Part shown: piece by piece, positions 23,194-29,068 of the stretch
Layout: each line of letters starts with the position of its first letter
How positions within the stretch are numbered: the stretch's first letter is position 1
Source of the DNA: Clostridia bacterium
GTDB taxonomy: Bacteria > CBDUZB01 > JAGLHV01
Assembly: GCA_030595925.1 (NCBI GenBank)
Contig: JAUVLC010000024.1
Span: 1-29,068 of the forward strand
DNA: 29,068 nucleotides
Direction: 5' to 3'
Program-made: the position numbers and the translations under genes
Notes under the pieces: model-generated
The model's input: the letters and a program-made list of their open reading frames with translations, nothing else
What the model was told of the DNA's origin: nothing
Databases searched by the model: none

Positions 23194-24226
23194 TGCCTTT
23201 CTTTATGTTTTTCTGTAGACGATTCATAATCGTCAAACCAATATCTTTCCTTTTAAAACCTTGAGCAATAAGAACATCGATATTTTCCCTGCTAAAACTT
23301 CTTAACGTAGAGAAAAGATTTAAAGCGCAAGTATTTAAATCTTTTTCAGAACCAATCACTTTAACAACACAACCATTAAATTTATTTTTGTTTTCTTTGG
23401 TAGCCATAACCCCCACTTTTTTACCGGACATCCTAAATTGCAAGGCTAATTCCTGCATTTTGCTGGTTTGATCTTTTGTTTTTTCTACTAAAATCATTTT
23501 CCCGGGGGAACAAACGGAAGGATGAAAATTATTTGTCGGACACTTAATTTTTTTTCTATTATCGGCTAATTTTGCTTTCCCTAAAATTTTCCTTAAATCT
23601 TTTTCTATAATGCCTCCCAAACGTAAAATCTTAAATGGTTTAACCGTTAAATCCAGAACCGTTGACTCTATCCCTAAACTTGTTTTTCCTCCATCAAGAA
23701 TAATATCTACATTACCATTTAAATCATCTATAACATGCTGTGCACAGGTAGGAGAATGTCCTCTAAAAAGATTAGCACTGGGAGCGGCAATAGGGGTTTG
23801 TGCATATTTTATTAATTTTAAAGCAATTGGATTATTAGGCATTCTTATCGCTACGGTATCTAATCCTCCTGTTACAATTTGCGGAATTATGCGGGATTTA
23901 GGTAAAACTAAAGTTAACGGACCAGGCCAAAATCTATCAATTAAATCTTTTGCTTCCCGGGGAATTTTTTTTGCCAAATCAAAAAGGTGTTTTTTGCAAG
24001 CAATATGAAGAATCAGAGGAACATTTGCCGGCCTTTTTTTTACAGAAAATATTCTGGAACATGCTTTTATATTTAACCCGTCCGCACCTAAACCATATAC
24101 TGTTTCCGTAGGAAAAGCAACTAAACCTCCCTGTTTAATTACATTGGCTGCATTTTTAATTTTTTCTAATTGGGGATGAGCAGAATTCACTTTAAAAATA
24201 ATAGATTCTTTTAATCCTTTTTTCAT
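23186..24226 (-). CDS. sua5: Threonylcarbamoyl-AMP synthase (Sua5/YwlC type)
   Basis: This enzyme makes threonylcarbamoyl-AMP from threonine, bicarbonate and ATP for the universal t6A37 tRNA modification. The YrdC-like domain (about 20-200) shows GGLVAFPTETVYGLGADGL (33-51), KKRPANVPLILHI and the later APSANLFRGHSPT segment. A linker and the C-terminal Sua5 domain (about 240-345) follow, with HPSVCSPGKM near the junction. The 346-residue length fits the two-domain Sua5 form rather than short TsaC. Its ATG directly follows the nadB stop (TAAATG), so translation is coupled. The last two codons and stop come from a heptamer repeat tract, so the extreme C-terminus may have been rewritten; the domain itself looks complete. 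Confidence 0.95.
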   Translation of the reverse strand: MKKGLKESIIFKVNSAHPQLEKIKNAANVIKQGGLVAFPTETVYGLGADGLNIKACSRIFSVKKRPANVPLILHIACKKHLFDLAKKIPREAKDLIDRFWPGPLTLVLPKSRIIPQIVTGGLDTVAIRMPNNPIALKLIKYAQTPIAAPSANLFRGHSPTCAQHVIDDLNGNVDIILDGGKTSLGIESTVLDLTVKPFKILRLGGIIEKDLRKILGKAKLADNRKKIKCPTNNFHPSVCSPGKMILVEKTKDQTSKMQELALQFRMSGKKVGVMATKENKNKFNGCVVKVIGSEKDLNTCALNLFSTLRSFSRENIDVLIAQGFKRKDIGLTIMNRLQKNIKKGSP

Positions 24227-25846
24227 TTATATCTTTCCTATCCGACAACCATCTTTTATAGAGAATTCAATATGTTTCCCTGACCATTTCATATCATTTT
24301 CAACGGGATAATCCTTACGGTAATGCCCCCCCCGACTTTCTTTTCTAAGGAGTGCTGACTCCTGGATAATTTTTGCAACTGTAAGCATATTCTGCAATTC
24401 CCAGCCCTCAGGAATTGAAAAAAGTCTCCTTATTACATACGAAGACCAAAAAATCATTTCTTTCCGTGCTTCCAGAAGCGTTTCTCGATCTCTTTCAATT
24501 CCGACAAATCTGGTCATTAAACTTTTCAATGACTTTCTTATATCTTCCCTATCCAATTCTTTTAATTTTTCATCTTTAAACTTGTTAGTTATCTTAAAGG
24601 CTTTTCTTCTTTTCCCCATACTTTCCCCTGCACAAATTCCCGCTCTATAACCAAAAACCAAACCCTCTAACAAAGAATTACTGGCCAACCGATTAGCCCC
24701 GTGTAAACCTAAACATGCCGTTTCCCCACACGCATACAAATTAACTATTCCGGTTTCTCCCTTCTTATTAGTTTTTATCCCGCCAATCATATAATGTGCG
24801 GTAGGACAAACAGGAATAAAATGTTTTTTTACATCTATACCAAAAGAAAAACAAGTTTTTGTTATATAAGGAAAACGTTTTTTTAAAAACTCAACGTTCA
24901 AATGAGTAAGATCTAAATACACATAAGCACTTTTAGTGTCTCTCATTTCGTTAAAAATTGCTCTTGCTACTACATCCCGGGAGGCAAGTTCTTTTTCTTT
25001 GTCATATTTCTTCATAAATTTTATTCCAAATTTATTACGCAAAACTCCTCCTTCTCCTCTGGCTGCTTCCGAAATTAAAATACGCGATGCCCCTGCTATA
25101 TATAATGTAGTAGGATGGAATTGTATAAATTCCATATCGATTATTTTTGCTCCTGCCCGATAGGCAAGTGCTACACCACATCCCGTAGAAACAACAGAAT
25201 TAGTGGTTTCCCGATAAAGTTGTCCAATGCCTCCTGTTGCCACTATCGTTTTTTGAGCATAAATAACCTTACGTCCCTGTCCTTTTATTTCAACAATAGC
25301 CCCAAAACAAACCCCTTCCTTGTGCAATAAATCTATAGCATAAGTATACTCCAAAATCCTGATGTTTTCGTTTTGTTTAACTTTGCGAATTAATATTTTT
25401 TCTAATTCTTTACCGGTGGAATCTCCCTGTGAATGAAGAATCCTTCGCATGCAATGACCTGCTTCCCGGGTAAATAAAAAATTTCCTTTTTCTTTATCAA
25501 AATTAATACCCCACTTAAGTAATTCTTTAATTCTCGCAGGCCCTTCCTTCACTAAAATATTTACGGCTTCAACATCGCACAATTTTTTTCCTGCTCTCAA
25601 TGAATCTTCCCGGTGTTTTTTAAAAGAATCCCTTTTCGAAAGAACCACAGCTATTCCACCTTGAGCACGTTCCGTATTATTTTCATTGAATTTACTTTTA
25701 GTTATTATAAGAACTTTTCCAAACCTTGAACTCTCAATCGCTGCACGAAGGCCGGCAACACCACTGCCAATAACCAGAACATCTGTTTCTAAAGAAGACA
25801 TTTTTTCCGTATCAAAAGAAATCAAAAACTTTTTTGTTATATCCAT
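24227..25846 (-). CDS. nadB: L-aspartate oxidase
   Basis: NadB oxidises L-aspartate to iminoaspartate, the first step of de novo NAD synthesis, using FAD. The 539-residue protein has the dinucleotide loop VIGSGVAGLRAAIES (25-39). Further landmarks are ERAQGGIAVVLS, the central HSQGDSTGKE, EFIQFHPTTLY and the PTAHYMIGGI segment, and YACGETACLGLHGANRLASN with the C-terminal SRGGHYRKDYP. AAGGTG precedes the ATG; a second ATG 15 codons later is possible, since the fold begins at about residue 21. Partners nadA and nadC are not in the window. It lies in the surA-pdxA-ksgA operon, 12 bp after ksgA. Confidence 0.96.
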   Translation of the reverse strand: MDITKKFLISFDTEKMSSLETDVLVIGSGVAGLRAAIESSRFGKVLIITKSKFNENNTERAQGGIAVVLSKRDSFKKHREDSLRAGKKLCDVEAVNILVKEGPARIKELLKWGINFDKEKGNFLFTREAGHCMRRILHSQGDSTGKELEKILIRKVKQNENIRILEYTYAIDLLHKEGVCFGAIVEIKGQGRKVIYAQKTIVATGGIGQLYRETTNSVVSTGCGVALAYRAGAKIIDMEFIQFHPTTLYIAGASRILISEAARGEGGVLRNKFGIKFMKKYDKEKELASRDVVARAIFNEMRDTKSAYVYLDLTHLNVEFLKKRFPYITKTCFSFGIDVKKHFIPVCPTAHYMIGGIKTNKKGETGIVNLYACGETACLGLHGANRLASNSLLEGLVFGYRAGICAGESMGKRRKAFKITNKFKDEKLKELDREDIRKSLKSLMTRFVGIERDRETLLEARKEMIFWSSYVIRRLFSIPEGWELQNMLTVAKIIQESALLRKESRGGHYRKDYPVENDMKWSGKHIEFSIKDGCRIGKI

Positions 25847-25858
25847 TTTTCACCTTTA

Positions 25859-26710
25859 TTATCCGTTATTAAGCCCATAATTCGGGAAAAAATCTATCAG
25901 TATATTGCTTAATTGGGCAAATTGTTCTATACTTAATTTTTCTCCCCGAATATCAGATGAAATATTTAATCTTGATAATATTGTGCATAACATCTCTTTT
26001 TTCAAACTCAAATTATGAAATGTCACTAAATTATTAATCAAAGTTTTTCTTCGTTTAGAAAAAGCTACTTTAACCAGGGTAAAGAAAAATCTTTCGTTCT
26101 TTACATAAACAAACGGCTTTTTTCTTAAAATTAATTTTATTATTGCCGAACCAACCGTGGGTCTGGGGGAAAACACTTCCGGAGGGACATCACTAATAAA
26201 TTTCACATCACAATAATAGCCGACAATAATGCTTAGCCGTCCATAATCTTTTACCCCCGGAGAAGAAAGAATTCTTTGGGCTACTTCTTTTTGTACCATC
26301 AATAAAGCTTCCGCCCAAACCCTTTCTTTTAAGAGTTTCATTATAATAGGAGTTGTAATATAATACGGAAGATTAGCAATAATTTTAAATTTTAAATAAT
26401 TTTCACTATTCACCGTCTCCAGATTAAATTTTAGAAAATCAGTTTGAATAACTTTTATTTTGTCGGTCATCGGTAAATAATTTTCAAGATATAAACACAA
26501 ATTCTTATCTATTTCAACAACAACAACTTTACCGGCCTTTTCAATTATCCCTGTAGTAAGAATTCCTTTGCCTGCTCCTATTTCTAAAACTAAATCCTGC
26601 TTAGTAATATTTGCTTCTTCTAATATTTTAAAGACAATATTTTTATCTTTTAGAAAATTCTGTCCCCATTTTTTTCGAGGCCTAAAATTAAACAATATAT
26701 TATCGTTCAT
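25859..26710 (-). CDS. rsmA: 16S rRNA dimethyladenosine transferase
   Basis: RsmA (KsgA) dimethylates two adjacent adenosines in the 3' hairpin of 16S rRNA, a late small-subunit check. The 283-residue sequence has KKWGQNFLKD (13-22), SAM-binding LEIGAGKGILT (42-52), VEIDKNL acidic loop (65-71) and the catalytic NLPYYITTP (113-121). The C-terminal helical domain is complete, including FSPRPTVGSAII and FSKRRKTLINNL. It sits 12 bp after pdxA, matching the pdxA-ksgA order of enterobacteria. The ribosome binding site is weak, consistent with coupling. Confidence 0.97.
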   Translation of the reverse strand: MNDNILFNFRPRKKWGQNFLKDKNIVFKILEEANITKQDLVLEIGAGKGILTTGIIEKAGKVVVVEIDKNLCLYLENYLPMTDKIKVIQTDFLKFNLETVNSENYLKFKIIANLPYYITTPIIMKLLKERVWAEALLMVQKEVAQRILSSPGVKDYGRLSIIVGYYCDVKFISDVPPEVFSPRPTVGSAIIKLILRKKPFVYVKNERFFFTLVKVAFSKRRKTLINNLVTFHNLSLKKEMLCTILSRLNISSDIRGEKLSIEQFAQLSNILIDFFPNYGLNNG

Positions 26711-26722
26711 ATCTATTTATAT

Positions 26723-27712
26723 TTACATAGCCAATCTGGCAGCAATATGTATCGATTCAACCAAACTGGATGAATCTGCAATATTTCTTCCTGCAATATC
26801 AAAAGCAGTACCGTGTCCCGGAGAGGTTCGAACAAAAGGCAGCCCAATCGTAACATTTACACAAGAAGAAAAATCCAACAATTTTACGGGAATTAATCCC
26901 TGATCATGATACATTGCAATAACTATGTCGTACTTTCCTTTATTCGCATAATAAAAAACCGTGTCGGCAGGATAAGGGCCAAAAACTTTTATGCCTAATT
27001 GTTTAGCTTTTTTACAGGCAGGAATAATCTTTTCTTTTTCTTCTTTTCCAAACAAGCCGTTTTCTCCGGCATGAGGATTTAATCCACAAACTACTATACG
27101 AGGCTGTTTGATTTTTAACCTTCGGGAAACATCGTAAGCTAATTTTATCTTTTCTAAAACAATTTTTTGATTAATTTTTTCAGGCACTTCGCTGAAAGGC
27201 AAATGGGTAGTAACTAAAATCACCTTTAAGTTTTTTCCCAAAAACATCATTGCATATACTTTAGTTGAAGTCTCTTGTGCCAACAATTCCGTATGTCCCG
27301 GGAAAAAAACTCCTGCTTTATCCATTGCCTCTTTACATAAGGGCGCCGTAACTATTCCTTGTATCTGTTTTTCCAAAGCAAGATTTATCCCTGCTCTCAC
27401 ATATTCTACCGCAGCCCTCCCACACATTTTTTGAACTTCCCCTATTTTCAAACGGCCAAAATCAATATTTTTTTTATCTAAAACATTAATTGTTCCAAAT
27501 TTAACTTTTATCTCGTTACAATCAGTAACTGAATTAATTCTCTTTTGGAACTTATATCTTTTTAGATAAAATTTAATTACCTGGACATCCCCTATTACGA
27601 AAGGAACACACCAATTATAAATTTTCCTTATGGATAAAGCTTTAATGATAATTTCAGGGCCTATTCCTGCAGCATCACCCATTGTTATCCCAATAATCGG
27701 TTTTTTGCACAT
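26723..27712 (-). CDS. pdxA: 4-hydroxythreonine-4-phosphate dehydrogenase
   Basis: PdxA oxidises 4-phosphohydroxythreonine in the DXP-dependent route to pyridoxal phosphate. The 329-residue protein shows GITMGDAAGIGPEI (8-21), VTAPLCKEAM (121-130) and FPGHTELLA (137-145). The three metal-binding histidines are H170 in TTHLP, H214 in NPHAGENG and H269 in MYHDQGL. The usual Pro of the first motif (GDPxGIGPE) is Ala here, a modest change. The ATG nearly touches the stop of the upstream SurA-like gene. Its product, PLP, is the cofactor of GlyA further down the window, but that link is general. Confidence 0.96.
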   Translation of the reverse strand: MCKKPIIGITMGDAAGIGPEIIIKALSIRKIYNWCVPFVIGDVQVIKFYLKRYKFQKRINSVTDCNEIKVKFGTINVLDKKNIDFGRLKIGEVQKMCGRAAVEYVRAGINLALEKQIQGIVTAPLCKEAMDKAGVFFPGHTELLAQETSTKVYAMMFLGKNLKVILVTTHLPFSEVPEKINQKIVLEKIKLAYDVSRRLKIKQPRIVVCGLNPHAGENGLFGKEEKEKIIPACKKAKQLGIKVFGPYPADTVFYYANKGKYDIVIAMYHDQGLIPVKLLDFSSCVNVTIGLPFVRTSPGHGTAFDIAGRNIADSSSLVESIHIAARLAM

Positions 27713-27713
27713 A

Positions 27714-28745
27714 TTAGTCCTTGATAATTAAAAACTCCTTACTTATTTTAACATTTGCTTTATTCCTTAATTCTTTTACCCATTTTTCATATTTTTCTTC
27801 CATCTTTTGACGAAAAATCAAATTTTTTAAATTGTCTTTTACTTCTTCAAGTGTCTTTTTCTGTCTTGCCCTTTTCCCTTCACATTTTATAATATGATAC
27901 CCAAACTTTGTTTTCACAATATCACTTGTTTGTCCGACATTTAACGCAAAACTGGCTTTTTCAAATTCCGGAACCATTTCTCCTCGGACAAAAAAACCTA
28001 AATCTCCTCCTCTTTTGCTACTTGCAGGATCCTGAGAATATTCTTTTGCTAATTCACCAAAATCTACTCCCTTCTTCTTAAGCTTCTTTTGTGCTTCTTT
28101 TATTTTCTTTAAAGCACTTGCTTTCTGGCTTTTAGTTGCACTATCACTTACAGTGATTAATATGTGTCTTACCCGAACTCCTTCCGGTTCCACCATTTTG
28201 TCTTTATTTGTCTTATAAAATTCTTCTATTTCTTCAGCAGTAGGTTCGCTAATCTTAGATCTAACCGCCATATCAATCAATTCCATAATCATTAGCTGTT
28301 TGCGAATTTTTTCTTTGAATTCTTTTTGAGTAATCTTTTGCCTTTTTAACTCTTTTTTAAACTCCTCCCCCCCGGAAAATCTTTCTTTAACACTATCTAT
28401 CCCTTTTTCAATTTTCCGTTTGGATATTTTTATTTTTTTCTTTTCCGCTTCCTGAGACATCAGTTTCTCATCAATCATTTGATTTAATATTTCTTCTTTT
28501 ATTTTTTCTATCTTTGATTCAACGTCTTCTTCCCTGGATATTTTTTTGTATTGGTCAATGAATAATTCTGTCTTCTTTTGATATTCATCCAGCAAAATTA
28601 TCTCCCCATTTACAGTCGCAACAGTTTTATTAATCACTTTTGCCCAAAGGGTAACTGTACAAAAACCCAACAAACAAATTAAAAAAACAACATTCTTTTT
28701 AATAGAATTACTTTTCCTTTTTCTCCTCACTTTTTTCCTCCTCAT
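27714..28745 (-). CDS. SurA/PpiC-type periplasmic peptidyl-prolyl isomerase
   Basis: This 343-residue exported chaperone-isomerase has a basic N-terminus, a signal peptide at about 17-35 ([19 protein letters not shown]) and a SurA-like N-terminal helical domain with [13 protein letters not shown] (43-55). One parvulin domain covers about 187-290: VRHILI (192-197), [16 protein letters not shown] (242-257) and FGYHIIK (281-287). It should help fold outer-membrane proteins. The ATG start overlaps the upstream gene by 38 bp. A GTG at 28730 is an equally good start, because AGGAGG lies exactly 6 bases before it. It is followed at once by pdxA, the same surA-pdxA order as E. coli. SurA itself usually has two parvulin domains; this has one, so I leave the symbol blank. 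Confidence 0.92.
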   Translation of the reverse strand: MRRKKVRRKRKSNSIKKNVVFLICLLGFCTVTLWAKVINKTVATVNGEIILLDEYQKKTELFIDQYKKISREEDVESKIEKIKEEILNQMIDEKLMSQEAEKKKIKISKRKIEKGIDSVKERFSGGEEFKKELKRQKITQKEFKEKIRKQLMIMELIDMAVRSKISEPTAEEIEEFYKTNKDKMVEPEGVRVRHILITVSDSATKSQKASALKKIKEAQKKLKKKGVDFGELAKEYSQDPASSKRGGDLGFFVRGEMVPEFEKASFALNVGQTSDIVKTKFGYHIIKCEGKRARQKKTLEEVKDNLKNLIFRQKMEEKYEKWVKELRNKANVKISKEFLIIKD

Positions 28746-29068
28746 TTGTTATTTCTTCCTCAAGGGAAGTCGAAAAAACTTTATCTAATAATTCATAATT
28801 TATTTTTACCTTAAATTTGTCTTTTAATTTCTCTATCCAAAGATCAAATTTATCTTTTTCAATTCTTTTTTTTATTTCCTCTTTTGCTTGATTAAAGTCT
28901 TGGGGTTCTAATTTTTTTATATCGGTCAGCTTCACAATGTGAAACCCTAATTGGGTTTTAACAATATCACTCAAATCACCTTTGTTTTCCAGAGAAAAAG
29001 CTATTTTTTCAAATTCAGGAAGCATAAAAATTTCACCTTGCCTAAAAAAACCTAAATCCCCGCCCTGC
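28708..29068 (-). CDS. SurA/PpiC-type peptidyl-prolyl isomerase, C-terminal part (cut by window end)
   Basis: Only the last about 119 codons are in the window; the reading frame is open to the edge. It reads [20 protein letters not shown], then [13 protein letters not shown], which is the second half of a parvulin domain. A C-terminal helix and a Lys/Glu-rich tail follow. An internal ATG at 29025 falls within the conserved parvulin core, so it is not the real start. The protein closely parallels the next gene, whose parvulin domain has the same landmarks, so the two are probably tandem paralogues. Its tail overlaps the start of that gene by 38 bp (or 23 bp with the GTG start). Length and export signal cannot be judged. 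Confidence 0.9.
   Translation of the reverse strand, partial: QGGDLGFFRQGEIFMLPEFEKIAFSLENKGDLSDIVKTQLGFHIVKLTDIKKLEPQDFNQAKEEIKKRIEKDKFDLWIEKLKDKFKVKINYELLDKVFSTSLEEEITNEEEKSEEKKEK

Overview
This window is AT-rich bacterial chromosome. Every gene I accept, including the tRNA, is read from the minus strand. The genes imply a diderm (Gram-negative type) cell: SurA-like periplasmic isomerases, a short outer-membrane-barrel-like protein, a LysM envelope protein and TPR envelope proteins. The mix of low GC, compact core-gene operons, a CHASE2-GGDEF protein, a Peptidase-MA protein and intergenic heptamer tracts would fit an uncultured diderm lineage such as Omnitrophota. That placement is an impression, not something the sequence proves. 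The window begins inside a repeat that recurs twice near 14.1-14.3 kb, and it ends inside a gene, so it may be a whole short-read contig that broke at a repeat.

Layout, read in the direction of transcription (high to low coordinates). (1) 29.07-23.19 kb: two SurA/PpiC-type chaperone-isomerases (the first cut by the window edge), pdxA, ksgA/rsmA, nadB and sua5, packed end to end. The surA-pdxA-ksgA order is the one known from Escherichia coli. (2) 23.19-22.65 kb: a 538-bp gene-poor strip with heptamer repeats, degenerate AT repeats and a long hairpin. (3) 22.65-19.80 kb: a short pyruvate kinase, then a LysM protein with a coding minisatellite and a TPR protein, with a strong sigma-70-type promoter ahead of the LysM gene. 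(4) 19.72-14.47 kb: secE-nusG-rplK-rplA with its own promoter, a small Ig-like protein of unknown function, then rpsB-tsf-pyrH-frr. Two classic translation clusters therefore sit side by side, and rplJ-rplL-rpoBC is not between them. (5) 14.47-9.83 kb: two tandem copies of the 85-bp repeat, a TPR/Peptidase-MA protein, a CHASE2-GGDEF diguanylate cyclase and a small outer-membrane-like protein preceded by a long structured leader. (6) 9.72-0.07 kb: a sigma-70 family factor with a near-consensus promoter, apt, tRNA-Arg(CCT), a PHP phosphoesterase, a TPR protein, argC, argJ, a YwlE-like phosphatase, glyA, a WecA/TagO-like membrane protein with altered catalytic motifs, wecB and a DUF167 protein, mostly with gaps under 40 bp.

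Functionally this is mostly core metabolism and translation: arginine, serine/glycine, PLP and NAD synthesis, adenine salvage, ribosome proteins and maturation factors, and tRNA t6A modification. Around it is a thin layer of envelope and signalling genes. I see no CRISPR array, phage or intact insertion sequence. The least explained items are the three-stem 85-bp repeat, the long leader between the diguanylate cyclase and the outer-membrane gene, the WecA-like protein lacking key catalytic residues, and the hairpin-bearing strip at 22.7-23.2 kb.
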